From Kordia sp964351775 (GTDB lineage Bacteria > Bacteroidota > Bacteroidia > Flavobacteriales > Flavobacteriaceae), in NCBI GenBank assembly GCA_964351775.1, contig CAYGPQ010000005.1, forward strand, positions 7,973 through 71,972: a stretch of 64,000 nucleotides of DNA. Reading direction: 5' to 3'. A program made the translations under genes and the position numbers. The notes below the pieces were generated by a model. That model had not been told where the DNA came from and ran no database searches. It was given only the letters and a program-made list of their open reading frames with translations. Of this stretch, positions 9,189 to 17,616 are shown in pieces (position 1 is the stretch's first letter; every line of letters starts with the position of its first letter).

Positions 9189-10865
9189 GTGAAAAAGGAA
9201 CTTCAAACTAAAAAAGAACTCCATACTTCTGTCAAAATACTATTCGTTTTGATTGGGTTGATCATTTTAAATGTGATTGCAAGCAGCGTATTTACACGTT
9301 TTGACTTAACACAAGATAAAAGATATACCTTATCGGAAGCTTCTAAAAACACCATTGCTGAAGTAAATGCGCCAATTGTCGTAACTGTATTTCTAAAAGG
9401 TGATTTGCCTTCTGATTATAAACGTTTAGCAACCGAAACCGAACAATTATTGGCAGAATTTTCAGCGTATAATTCCAATGTAAAATATAATTTTGTTGAT
9501 CCGATTGAAGAAAATGCAGAAGAATTCCTGAATACAAATGGAATGACGCCAATCTATATTACGGAAGAAGCAACCAATAAAATTTCGCGTGAAAGCGTGT
9601 ATCCGTGGGCAATTGCGAATTACGGAAACAAAAATGTAAAAGTAACTTTGTACAAGAACAACCTGACAAGTTCTGATGATGAAAAAATTGCAGGTTCTGT
9701 TCAACATTTAGAATATGCCTTCGCGGATGCGTTTACAAAATTAACCTTAATCGAGAAGCAAACCATTGCCATTTTGAAAGGAAATGGAGAACTAGACGAT
9801 CTGTATATTGCAAGCTTTTTACAAACGTTGAAAGATTATTATAAAATTGCGCCGTTTGATTTGAGTGCCTTTCCGGATGATCCAGAAAAATCATTAGAAA
9901 ACTTAAAACGTTTCGATTTAGCGATTGTTCCCAAACCCACCAACCCATTTTCGGATCAAGAAAAATACATTTTAGATCAGTATACAGTTGGTGGTGGAAA
10001 ATCGTTGTGGCTCATTGAAAATGTATTGGCAGAAATGGACAGTTTGTATAGCGGAAATGGCAATACCTTAGCGTTTCCAAGAGATTTACGACTAAATGAT
10101 TTTTTCTTTCAATACGGTGTTCGGATCAATCCAAAATTGGTGAATGACATGCAATGCGCGCCTATTATGATGGCAGTTGGTGAAGGAAATAATACGCAAT
10201 TTTTACCAATTCAGTGGCGTTACAATCCGTTGGTAAAACCATCTGAAAAGCATCCAATCACTAATAATACCAACTTGGTACGATTTGAATTTACCAATCA
10301 GATTGATACCTTAAAAAGCAGCACCAAAAAAACGATTTTATTGAAAAGTTCGGCAACATCGAAGTTAGAAGGTGTTCCAAAACCGATTTCGCTTTCTGTG
10401 ATTGAAAATGAGCCTGCATTGGAAGATTATCAAGGAAAAGGGAATCAAAATTTAGCCGTTTTAGTAGAAGGAACTTTTGAATCAATGTATAAAAATCGTG
10501 TCAAGCCTTTTGAACTTTCAGACCCTCAAAATTCAGGCGAGTCTAAAATGGTAGTCATTGCGGATGGCGACGTAATTAAGAATCAAGTCACGCGCGGAAG
10601 ACCACAAGATTTAGGTTTTGATATTGCCACAAAACGTCAATATGGAAACAAAGAATTTCTATTAAATTCGGTAAATTACTTGCTCGACAACAACGGACTT
10701 ATAAACATTCGATCTAAAGAATTAAAATTAGCATTTTTAAATACTGAGAAAGTCATTGCGGAAAAATCGTACTGGCAGATGGTAAACATTGGGTTTCCAC
10801 TTGCAATACTAGCCGTTTTTGGTGTGGCATTTATGTATATACGCAGGCGCAAATTTGCTAAATAG
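9189..10865 (+). CDS. gldG: Gliding motility ABC transporter auxiliary protein GldG
   Basis: A 558-aa protein with an N-terminal membrane anchor (residues ~16-37, KILFVLIGLIILNVIASSVF), a large periplasmic domain of the ABC_transp_aux type, and a C-terminal anchor (IGFPLAILAVFGVAFMYIRR). It uses a GTG start two nt after gldF. GldF and GldG together form the membrane part of the gliding-linked ABC transporter. FTRFDLTQDKRYTLSEAS is the conserved segment after the first anchor. Confidence 0.95.
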   Translation: MKKELQTKKELHTSVKILFVLIGLIILNVIASSVFTRFDLTQDKRYTLSEASKNTIAEVNAPIVVTVFLKGDLPSDYKRLATETEQLLAEFSAYNSNVKYNFVDPIEENAEEFLNTNGMTPIYITEEATNKISRESVYPWAIANYGNKNVKVTLYKNNLTSSDDEKIAGSVQHLEYAFADAFTKLTLIEKQTIAILKGNGELDDLYIASFLQTLKDYYKIAPFDLSAFPDDPEKSLENLKRFDLAIVPKPTNPFSDQEKYILDQYTVGGGKSLWLIENVLAEMDSLYSGNGNTLAFPRDLRLNDFFFQYGVRINPKLVNDMQCAPIMMAVGEGNNTQFLPIQWRYNPLVKPSEKHPITNNTNLVRFEFTNQIDTLKSSTKKTILLKSSATSKLEGVPKPISLSVIENEPALEDYQGKGNQNLAVLVEGTFESMYKNRVKPFELSDPQNSGESKMVVIADGDVIKNQVTRGRPQDLGFDIATKRQYGNKEFLLNSVNYLLDNNGLINIRSKELKLAFLNTEKVIAEKSYWQMVNIGFPLAILAVFGVAFMYIRRRKFAK

Positions 10866-10904
10866 TTGTTAATAAGTTTCCTTTCTTTACAACTACATTT
10901 GAGA

Positions 10905-10912
10905 TATATTTG
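10905..10912 (+). promoter_or_regulatory. Candidate -7 element (TATATTTG) upstream of dnaN
   Basis: TATATTTG matches TAnnTTTG about 105 nt before the dnaN ATG. No well-spaced TTG was seen upstream, so support is weak. Confidence 0.3.
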
Positions 10913-11017
10913 TAAGCATATAACAATGTGATTCTTCACACATAAATTTACAGCTAAAAAAGCTATGTAATTTAGTTCGAAAGAATTATTTTTGAACATT
11001 TAATAGAACATACACAC

Positions 11018-12136
11018 ATGAAATTTATTGTATCAAGCACCTATTTATTAAAGCAGCTTCAAGTTTTAGGAGGCGTTATTAATAATAGCAATACCTTACC
11101 TATTTTAGATAATTTTCTTTTTGAACTGAATAATAACGAACTTACCGTATCTGCTTCTGACTTAGAAACGACGATGTCTTCAAAATTAACTGTAGAATCA
11201 GATAGCGAAGGAAGTGTTGCTGTACCAGCAAAATTATTATTAGATACTTTAAAAACCTTTCCAGAGCAACCATTAACGTTTGTGGTGGAAGAGAATAATA
11301 CGGTTGAAATTAGCTCTAATCATGGTAAATATGCCTTAGCTTATGCTGATGGCGCTGAATTTCCAACAGCTGTTGAATTGAAAGATCCTAGTTCCACTAC
11401 AATTCTAGGACATGTATTAGCAACGGCAATTAGCAAAACAATTTTTGCCTCAGGAAATGATGATTTACGCCCCGTAATGAGTGGTGTATTTTTCCAGTTT
11501 TCTCAAGAAAATTTAACGTTTGTTGCAACAGATGCGCACAAATTGGTAAAGTATCAACGTAATGACTTAAAAGCGTCACAAGTGGCTGAGTTTATCATGC
11601 CAAAGAAACCGTTGACCTTATTAAAAGGAATTTTAGGCGCAAGTGAAGATGAAGTTGTTATTGAATATAATGATAGCAATGCAAAATTCACGTTTGATAA
11701 TACAATACTAATTTGTCGTTTGATTGATGGAAAGTATCCAAACTACGAAGCGGTAATTCCGAAAGAGAATCCAAATAAGTTAGAAATCAACAGAAATCAA
11801 TTTTTAAACTCGGTACGTCGTGTTAGTATTTTCTCTAACAAAACTACGCACCAAATTCGTTTGAAGATTGCTGGAGCCGAATTGAATATTTCTGCAGAAG
11901 ATATTGATTACTCAAACAAAGCAGAAGAGCGTTTAACTTGTGATTATCAAGGTGATGATATGCAAATTGGATTCAACTCGCGTTTCTTAACAGAAATGTT
12001 GAACAATTTAACTTCTGATGATGTTTCATTAGAAATGTCGTTACCAAATAGAGCTGGAATTTTAACCCCAATTGATGGTTTAGAAGAAGGTGAACAGATT
12101 ACAATGTTGGTAATGCCTGTAATGTTGAATAACTAA
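11018..12136 (+). CDS. dnaN: DNA polymerase III sliding clamp (beta subunit)
   Basis: The 372-aa protein is the ring-shaped processivity clamp of replication. Markers are NTLPILDNFLFE near residue 25, the central segment RPVMSGVFF followed by ATDAHKLVKY, YPNYEAVIP, and the C-terminus ending M-L-V-M-P-V-M. Length is typical (about 370). It is monocistronic, with 152 bp upstream and a terminator at 12215-12252. It is not next to dnaA here, which is common in this phylum. Confidence 0.97.
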   Translation: MKFIVSSTYLLKQLQVLGGVINNSNTLPILDNFLFELNNNELTVSASDLETTMSSKLTVESDSEGSVAVPAKLLLDTLKTFPEQPLTFVVEENNTVEISSNHGKYALAYADGAEFPTAVELKDPSSTTILGHVLATAISKTIFASGNDDLRPVMSGVFFQFSQENLTFVATDAHKLVKYQRNDLKASQVAEFIMPKKPLTLLKGILGASEDEVVIEYNDSNAKFTFDNTILICRLIDGKYPNYEAVIPKENPNKLEINRNQFLNSVRRVSIFSNKTTHQIRLKIAGAELNISAEDIDYSNKAEERLTCDYQGDDMQIGFNSRFLTEMLNNLTSDDVSLEMSLPNRAGILTPIDGLEEGEQITMLVMPVMLNN

Positions 12137-12214
12137 TCTTTTAGGGATTAGGTTTTGGGCATTAGGCATTAGTTTGTAACCTGACAACTTATTAAAAGTA
12201 TAAATTTTATATAG

Positions 12215-12252
12215 AAAAAGCCGTTGTACAGTTTGTATAACGGCTTTTTTTA
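12215..12252 (+). terminator. Intrinsic terminator of dnaN
   Basis: A stem of AAAAAGCCGTT with a short loop and its complement AACGGCTTTTT ends in a T run, about 80 nt after the dnaN stop. Confidence 0.88.
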
Positions 12253-12354
12253 TATGATTGAAAGATTCAATTATTGAAGAATTAAAAAATTATTTTCTAT
12301 TTCTTGCCAAGAATGCACGAATGTTTTTTAGTTTGTTTTTGGCATATCTTTCTG

Positions 12355-12445
12355 TGAAACTGAATCAGTTCAGCTCGACGAAAATTCCAACATGTCTAAA
12401 TTCCTAGTAATCCAAGAGATTCCCGCCTACGTGAGAACAAATCTA
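12355..12445. repeat. REP-like palindromic intergenic remnant
   Basis: The stretch holds CTGAATCAGTTCAG and, further on, GAGATTCCCGCCTACGTGAGAA. Both recall the short palindromic intergenic repeats common in flavobacterial genomes. A related fragment (CTGAATCAAGTTCAG) lies at about 13021-13035. It fills most of the dnaN to DUF4870 gap. Identification is by eye and the copies are worn. Confidence 0.35.
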
Positions 12446-12456
12446 GGAAGTCTTAT

Positions 12457-12795
12457 TTACAATAGTTTAAACGACATCGGATAATAAGGTTCGTCTCCAT
12501 TACTAACTTTTACAGCATTTACAATTGGCATCACAAAAGATAATATAGCGACCGCTAATAATAGTAGTAAGCCTAATCCGAGTGCAAAAATTAATGGAAT
12601 ACTAATGATTGCATAAATAAGCATGCTCAATTGAAAGTTTATAATTTGCTTTCCTTGTTCGTCCATTTCATCAACGTCATTTTTATTACTTGCCCAAAGA
12701 ATTAAGGGAACGATTAAGCTTCCAAAACCTATGACAAACGTTGATAATTGACTTAAATGTGTGATGACGATTAATTGATTGTCTTTTCTTCTCAT
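12457..12795 (-). CDS. DUF4870 domain membrane protein
   Basis: A 112-aa protein with three or four membrane segments: STFVIGFGSLIVPLILWA, a central hydrophobic pair around residues 53-85, and VAILSFVMPIVNAVKV. The D-E-Q-G-K-Q-I-I-N-F-Q motif is the DUF4870 (Tic20-like) signature. Function is unknown. It is alone on the minus strand. Confidence 0.88.
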   Translation of the reverse strand: MRRKDNQLIVITHLSQLSTFVIGFGSLIVPLILWASNKNDVDEMDEQGKQIINFQLSMLIYAIISIPLIFALGLGLLLLLAVAILSFVMPIVNAVKVSNGDEPYYPMSFKLL

Positions 12796-13151
12796 GATGT
12801 TGTGTTTTATTGATTGATAGCTATGTGACGGGGAAATTTATTTTTTGTTACACTTTTAATTTTTGATTGTGTCTAAAGAAATACTTTTTTAAAAGAAGAA
12901 TCATTGTTGCCTTAAAAAGATATAAGACCGCTGCGCTGTTAGATGATAGAATAGAGACTAGTGTAGTAACTGACTGAAAAACAATTTTTACTTTCGTTTT
13001 CTTTGCTCGCACAAAGAATACTGAATCAAGTTCAGCACAGGCGTCAACAAAAGAAACTGCGCTTTTAGTTCGTATGATTTCTATTTTATATTTTGGAACT
13101 CATGAATCTTTGATTTCCAGAGGTATTTTTAGTTTTTCTTTTTGTGAAAAA
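12796..13151. other. Gene-free 356-bp gap
   Basis: No credible ORF, RNA or terminator was found. The segment includes a REP-like fragment near 13021 and AT-rich flanks. It separates core genes from the accessory zone. Confidence 0.5.
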
Positions 13152-14750
13152 TTAAAGCCGCATGAATTTTTCTAAATTTTTTCCAAGGGTTACCTCGCGA
13201 AACTTTTTCGTTTCCTCTGTATTTTGGGTAGTATCATTTTCATTGTAACTGATTGATAATGTATTCATTAAATTCAACACAGGGTTCACTTCTAAACTTA
13301 GATAACTGTCATTTTGACGATTGTACCGTATACCATTAGGAAACAATAAGTTTTGTAACTTCTGCTTCACTACGGAGTTTGATAACTCCCACATATTAGG
13401 TAAGTTAGCTAATAATCGTATTGAATATTCAACATATAAATCAAACTTAGATTTTTCAATACTGCTATTTTGTATTTCCTTTTCTATTGCTTGATATTCT
13501 AACTTTAATTTTTCATTATGTTTTTTGTAAAGTTCCATATTTATTTCACCATATACAAAACGCTCCTCTACTTTTTCAATCTTTTCTTGTAGTGCCTTTA
13601 AATTGTACTTCAAATGCTCTGTAACGTCTTTATTTGATTCGTGGTAATAATCAAAAGTATATTTCATTTGAAGCTTTAGCGGTGCGATTAGTTTTTCATC
13701 AATTTGGAATGCATTTAAAAGGTTTTTAAACTTCTCGTTTAGCTTATCAGCTCTACTGTAACCGCTACACCCTTTTGCATTGCATCTGTAATAATTAATC
13801 TTATATATCTTCTCTGTATATCCTGTTATTGGTTTTCCGCACGTATCGCATATTACGAATCCTTTCATTGATAAGTTTGGGTTGTTCTTTTTATGATTAA
13901 AACCCGCACCATTATTCTTTGCATTAATATTATTTACTTTTAAAAACAATTGCTTTGATACAATTGGCTTGTGATTTCCTTTTACAACCTTGCCATCTAG
14001 CAAACTGTTTGATATGAGTCCGCAGTATACAGGATTTTTAAACATGATCGTAAGTCGTGGCGGGTTTAAATTTACACCATAGTTTTTTAAACGTCTTATA
14101 ATTTCAACATTCGACAAATTTTCGTTTGCTTTCCACTCAAAAGCTTTGTGTACAAACTTTGCATTTTCTCCGTGAATCAAAATAGGTCTGTTTTGCGCGT
14201 CTCTCGCATTTTTATAACCTATCGGAGCATTACCAATATAGAAACCTTGTAAAAGACGTTGTTTCATTCCTGTCTTTGTTTTTTCGGTTCGTTGGTCATT
14301 ATCGTATTTACTAAATAGTAAGTTCAGATTTTGAAAGAATGTTCCCGTAGATGTTTTGGTGTCCATTGGTTGGGTTACAGATATTACATTAATACCTTTT
14401 GCCTGTAATTTTTCAACCGTAGTAATGGCAGTGGAACCCGCTCGCGAAAAACGGTCAATACTATATACAATGATGTTTGATATTTTTTTCTGACCAACAT
14501 AGGTTAGCATCTTTTGAAATTCCTTTCTATCATCATTTTTGGCACTTTCATTTGTTCCACCAAAATAGGCACTTATCTGAAACTTGGCACGCTGCGCATA
14601 TAGTGTGCAATATTCTTTTTGACTTTCAAGACTTGTATTTTCTTTTTGCTTTCCGCTAGAAACTCTAGTATAGATAACCGCTTTATTATTATTGATAACG
14701 GTTTTATTACTTCGCTTTCCGAAGCTTTGAAATTGACTTAAATTGCTCAT
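13152..14750 (-). CDS. Large serine recombinase
   Basis: A 532-aa recombinase. Residues 23-165 form the resolvase catalytic domain with YTRVSSGKQ (catalytic Ser31) and YSIDRFSRAG (active-site arginines). A recombinase domain follows (about 180-290) with the G-Y-K-N-A-R and PVYCGLISN segments. A zinc ribbon comes next, with CDTCGKPITG and a second pair in YRCNAKGCSGYS. A Lys/Glu-rich coiled coil spans about 370-430. Such enzymes integrate, excise or invert DNA between specific att sites. It is last in a three-gene operon and overlaps the preceding paralog by ATGA (14747-14750). All visible catalytic residues are intact. The repeats at 15.8-18.6 kb are candidate targets. Confidence 0.92.
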   Translation of the reverse strand: MSNLSQFQSFGKRSNKTVINNNKAVIYTRVSSGKQKENTSLESQKEYCTLYAQRAKFQISAYFGGTNESAKNDDRKEFQKMLTYVGQKKISNIIVYSIDRFSRAGSTAITTVEKLQAKGINVISVTQPMDTKTSTGTFFQNLNLLFSKYDNDQRTEKTKTGMKQRLLQGFYIGNAPIGYKNARDAQNRPILIHGENAKFVHKAFEWKANENLSNVEIIRRLKNYGVNLNPPRLTIMFKNPVYCGLISNSLLDGKVVKGNHKPIVSKQLFLKVNNINAKNNGAGFNHKKNNPNLSMKGFVICDTCGKPITGYTEKIYKINYYRCNAKGCSGYSRADKLNEKFKNLLNAFQIDEKLIAPLKLQMKYTFDYYHESNKDVTEHLKYNLKALQEKIEKVEERFVYGEINMELYKKHNEKLKLEYQAIEKEIQNSSIEKSKFDLYVEYSIRLLANLPNMWELSNSVVKQKLQNLLFPNGIRYNRQNDSYLSLEVNPVLNLMNTLSISYNENDTTQNTEETKKFREVTLGKNLEKFMRL

Positions 14751-15142
14751 GCTAGGTAACGTTTTGATAAATTAATACTAATTACTTTAGGTTGAATAAC
14801 AGTTATTATTTGAATCCCTAATTTTTCGATTTTTTGTAGTGTAGAAAAGAGGTTTTTTCTCGTAAGGCAATCATACGTGTAAACTATAATGGCTGATATA
14901 TGATGCGCTTTTGCATACGCTATCATTTCTTCAATATCTGTTTGTGTTTGTAATCCACTTTTAAGAGTACCGCCGAAACACTTTTTTACTTCTAGTTTTA
15001 GATGTTCGACTTTAAGTAAACAGTGTTGCTTTTGTTGTAAGATTTTGGTATTATCCTTTTGTAACTTATTAGCAACTCTGGTGTAGATAATCGCTTTATT
15101 ACTTCGTTTTACGAAGCTTTGGAATTGACTCAAATTGCTCAT
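14747..15142 (-). CDS. Catalytically dead resolvase-domain paralog
   Basis: A 131-aa protein with only the N-terminal resolvase fold. Its first residues MSNLSQFQSF and K-R-S-N-K are the same as in the recombinase downstream, so the pair arose by tandem duplication. The catalytic motif reads YTRVANKLQ: Ala24 replaces the nucleophilic Ser. The D-R-F-S-R motif reads D-C-L-T-R, losing one active-site Arg. DNA-binding and zinc domains are absent. It overlaps both neighbours, so translation is coupled. It may be a dimerising regulator of the active enzyme, or simply a decaying copy. Confidence 0.8.
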   Translation of the reverse strand: MSNLSQFQSFVKRSNKAIIYTRVANKLQKDNTKILQQKQHCLLKVEHLKLEVKKCFGGTLKSGLQTQTDIEEMIAYAKAHHISAIIVYTYDCLTRKNLFSTLQKIEKLGIQIITVIQPKVISINLSKRYLA

Positions 15143-15299
15143 GTTCGGTAATGGTATTATATGTTAATAATGATAGTTCTTTTAACGTTTGTATGATTTG
15201 TTCAGCTTCTTGATTAGACACATCAGCGAATCCATCGAAGCTTCTTAACTGCTCGATGGTTATCGTTTTTAATACTGTGTTGTCTTTTACAATCTTCAT
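15099..15299 (-). CDS. Small helical protein, first gene of recombinase operon
   Basis: A 66-aa, charged, helical protein (MKIVKDNTVLKTITIEQLRS at the N-terminus), not recognised as any family. Its 3' end overlaps the dead resolvase paralog by 44 nt, which argues for a translationally coupled operon. No signal peptide or membrane segment is present. It could be a recombination directionality or accessory factor by position alone; that is inference. Confidence 0.6.
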   Translation of the reverse strand: MKIVKDNTVLKTITIEQLRSFDGFADVSNQEAEQIIQTLKELSLLTYNTITEHEQFESIPKLRKTK

Positions 15300-15625
15300 A
15301 TAAAGGAACTGGTGTATTACATATTACCGCAACTGCGTAGCAAGAAGTTATTTTTCCCTTTATGATAATTGTAGAATTATTTGAAATCATATCTTCAATA
15401 ATACGAAGAATTGAAAACTAATCCAACCATTTTCAAGTTATTTAATAGTATAAATCCTACAATTTATGACTAAGGGAAGTCATTTCAATTTTATTGGTAT
15501 TAATATTTAGATTCTTATTTTATTCTTTAGAGGTTGTCGTTGTTCATTTGAGTTCAGTTAAATTTTTCATTGTTTAGACTTTTTTATTCATGACAAATTT
15601 TAGATTAGAAAAAATAGGCTTGCAG

Positions 15626-15650
15626 CGATTCGACACGATTCGACGCGATT
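15626..15650. repeat. 10-bp phased direct repeat CGATT(CGAC)
   Basis: CGATT recurs at 15626, 15636 and 15646 with CGACA/CGACG between, exactly one helical turn apart. Confidence 0.7.
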
Positions 15651-15743
15651 GGATTGGATGTACAGAGATATTGAACATCTTTATTGATTTTATTTTTATC
15701 AAATATGAATTGAATTTTAATACTACTTTACAGTTTATGCGTG

Positions 15744-15769
15744 TTCGTTGACGTTCGTTAAACTTCGTT
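15744..15769. repeat. 10-bp phased direct repeat TTCGTT
   Basis: TTCGTT recurs at 15744, 15754 and 15764, exactly 10 bp apart. Helical phasing upstream of the recombinase operon suggests a protein-binding site. Confidence 0.7.
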
Positions 15770-15830
15770 GAAAACATTTTATATTTATTAAGTTACCAAT
15801 GAGCAATACACATTTTACTCATTAACAATT

Positions 15831-15865
15831 ACAAAGGTTAGACATAGCATTCAAATATCATTTGT
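15831..15865 (-). promoter_or_regulatory. Promoter-like element, copy U0 (faces left)
   Basis: On the minus strand this reads ACAAATGATAT, 16 nt, then ACCTTTGT. The second box is one base from the TAnnTTTG -7 consensus. It is the copy nearest the recombinase operon and could drive it, with a leader of about 0.5 kb. Its upstream flank is a 27/31 inverted match to 18514-18544. Confidence 0.5.
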
Positions 15866-16203
15866 TCGCTTTTGTAACTCGGTACGTAAAAGTTATAAAA
15901 GCCTATTTTATCCTATTATATTTTCGCACTGAATACGTGGTTATCTATACGCTTTGAAAAGTGACTTTTTAATTCCCTTTTAATTATTCTTATTTTACTC
16001 TTTAATTACTTTTAAATATTTCATCACTTGGTTACCATTTGATTTTCAAATAAATACTTACCGTTTTTATAATCATTCAGAATTTTATTTTTTCACATCT
16101 TTTTTTAAGGTTCAACATTCGTTTTCAGTTCTCTATTGTTTTTTAAATGAATACTAATGATAGCGTTTCATATTTTCAGATATCACGTTATGGATTTATT
16201 ACT

Positions 16204-16238
16204 ACAAAGATTTAAAACAAAATTCAGATATCATTTGT
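16204..16238 (-). promoter_or_regulatory. Promoter-like element, copy U1 (faces left)
   Basis: Minus strand: ACAAATGATAT, 16 nt, ATCTTTGT. Downstream (leftward) is the conserved body of repeat unit 1, with no recognised gene. Confidence 0.5.
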
Positions 16239-16261
16239 ACGCGTTTTGTATGATACAAATG
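16234..16261. repeat. 28-bp inverted repeat, left copy
   Basis: These 28 bases recur perfectly in inverted orientation at 17196-17223. The core TTTGTATGATACAAA is itself a palindrome around one central base, and the site has three TTTGTA/TACAAA hexamers. Confidence 0.9.
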
Positions 16262-16431
16262 ACTTATGAGGCTATACTATTGCTAAGAAAACAGTCCAAA
16301 AAGCACATAGAATTGTTTATTTTTTTTTAATGCGCTTAAAATTGAACGCAATGTATTGTGTAAAGTAAATTACTCCAGAACAAGCTTTCTCTTACTGAAA
16401 TAGCTCCATATAATTTTTAGTCAGATACTAA

Positions 16432-16700
16432 CCGTTTTTATAATCATTCAGAAATTAGAATTTTCACTTTGCTTTTTAAGGTTTAACATTCGTTTTCAGT
16501 TCTCTTTTGTTTTTTTAAATGAATACGATTCACTGCATTTCAAATTTGCAGCTATCGCGTTATGGAATTATCCTTACAAAGATTTAAAACAAAATTGAGA
16601 TATCATTTGTAAAATTTTGATCACTGAACAATGGTTTGGGAAGATCTATTATTGCTAAGAAAAACAGGTTAAAAAGCGCGTAGAATTGCTTCATCTTTTT
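16432..16700. repeat. ~372-bp-period direct repeat, unit 2
   Basis: Second unit, offset 371-372 bp from unit 1. It ends with ATTGCTAAGAAAAACAGGTT and a block related to AAAAAGCGCGTAGAATTG, both paralleled in unit 1. The downstream flank differs, so similarity stops near 16700. Confidence 0.8.
16576..16610 (-). promoter_or_regulatory. Promoter-like element, copy U2 (faces left)
   Basis: Minus strand: ACAAATGATAT, 16 nt, ATCTTTGT, the same as U1 in both boxes and nearly in the spacer. No gene follows. Confidence 0.5.
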
Positions 16701-16717
16701 TCATGTTTTTTTTCATT

Positions 16718-16876
16718 TTTGAATTGAAAAAAATATTTTTTTTAGCTTTCAATTCAAATTAAAAAAAGTCAATATGAATTTACTTTTTTTATAAAAAATC
16801 AATTCATATTAAATGTTTTATAATTAAGTATCTGTATTTCATTGGGTTAAAATTAAAAAATTTGAAATTTTTTAAT
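16718..16876. repeat. Three successive perfect inverted repeats
   Basis: IR1: TTTGAATTGAAA (16718-16729) with its complement at 16747-16758. IR2: AATATGAATT (16771-16780) with 16801-16810. IR3: ATTAAAAAATTT (16852-16863) with 16865-16876, loop of one base. All are AT-only or nearly so, so they could partly reflect composition. Confidence 0.6.
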
Positions 16877-17195
16877 TCAAATAGAAAAAATAAAATCGCA
16901 GTGACATTTTCAATAAAAGATAAAAACTTTAATTTATTAAATTACTCTATATCAATAGTTTACAATTTTTAAATTTATTACAGAAATAAAAAAATAAATT
17001 CATTCGGCTCAGCAATGAATTAAAAAAAATAAAACTTTGATTGTTAATAATGTGTCCAGAAAAAAAATGAAATCAACTCATTTTTTGAACAGCTTTTATC
17101 CTAGTAGCACATATATTTATTTTTCTTTCACTTAAAGTATTACTTTAAGGTTTTAATCTACTCATTCTAGGTTTGTAGCAATAGCTATTGGAAGC

Positions 17196-17223
17196 CATTT
17201 GTATCATACAAAACGCGTACAAA
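17196..17223. repeat. 28-bp inverted repeat, right copy
   Basis: Perfect reverse complement of 16234-16261. It overlaps the start of the promoter-like element of the 75-aa protein gene at 17359. Confidence 0.9.
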
Positions 17224-17253
17224 GGATATTTCAAGTTTCTTCTTGATCTTTGT
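17219..17253 (+). promoter_or_regulatory. Promoter-like element, copy A (faces gene at 17359)
   Basis: Reads ACAAAGGATAT, 16 nt, ATCTTTGT. Predicted start of transcription is about 17260, leaving a ~100-nt leader before ATG 17359. The leader's last ~55 nt are conserved in paralog B. Confidence 0.55.
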
Positions 17254-17358
17254 TTTTGACAAATGAGATTTGGAGATTTCAGTTTGTTTAAAAATGACTC
17301 AGCGTTTAGAGACGTTGTGCAATCGAGAAAAAAGTATTCACTTAAAAAAATATCATTC

Positions 17359-17586
17359 ATGAAAAGAAAACAGATATCGATTAAAGATAGGCTTGATATG
17401 GAATCCATTCCAAAACAAGCAACACCAATCATTGATAAGAAAGAAGTATTAAAACACCCAATTACAAAAGTGATAGTTACTGGTGTTGCTATTTACGGAT
17501 TTATACATGTGTCTAAACATTTTATAAATGCTTTTGCGGGACTTGTAAAAGCGGTTCGTAATGCGCAACATAATTTGAAAAGATAA
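17359..17586 (+). CDS. Small conserved protein A, paralog of 18638-18865
   Basis: A 75-aa basic protein starting MKRKQISIKDRLDMESIPKQ. It contains I-I-D-K-K-E-V-L-K-H-P, a hydrophobic segment KVIVTGVAIYGFIHV (about residues 38-52) and a conserved tail AGLVKAVRNAQHNLKR. It aligns end to end with protein B, which fixes ATG 17359 as the start rather than an in-frame ATG at 17263. One helix may touch or cross the membrane. I do not recognise the family. It has its own promoter-like element and terminator. Confidence 0.8.
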   Translation: MKRKQISIKDRLDMESIPKQATPIIDKKEVLKHPITKVIVTGVAIYGFIHVSKHFINAFAGLVKAVRNAQHNLKR

Positions 17587-17616
17587 AGGCTTATCATAAA
17601 CATAATTTTTATCTTT

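Larger units (their letters stand above)
16061..16330. repeat. ~372-bp-period direct repeat, unit 1
   Basis: Unit 1 begins CCGTTTTTATAATCATTCAG and matches unit 2 (16432-16700) along most of its length. Shared blocks include CATTCGTTTTCAGTTCTC, TTTTTTAAATGAATAC, ACAAAGATTTAAAACAAAAT, ATATCATTTGTA and ATTGCTAAGAAAA. It contains the leftward promoter-like element U1. Confidence 0.8.
15300..17358. other. 2-kb AT-rich repeat zone without recognised genes
   Basis: The zone holds short 10-bp phased repeats, three leftward promoter-like elements at 372-bp intervals, two ~270-bp direct repeats, one member of each inverted pair, and a run of palindromes. A minus-strand frame at 15574-15777 (67 codons) is mostly built from the 10-bp repeats and is not accepted as a gene. 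Confidence 0.7.

Noticed and set aside
15574..15777. Minus-strand 67-codon frame downstream of element U0
   Set aside because: It is largely made of the 10-bp repeats, has no recognisable protein character and no independent support.
15800..16700. CRISPR array
   Set aside because: Repeats are ~270 bp with a ~372-bp period, not short repeats with unique spacers, and no cas genes are present.
17263..17358. Longer N-terminus for protein A from ATG 17263
   Set aside because: Paralog B aligns from ATG 17359; the upstream stretch is leader sequence shared at DNA level with B's leader.
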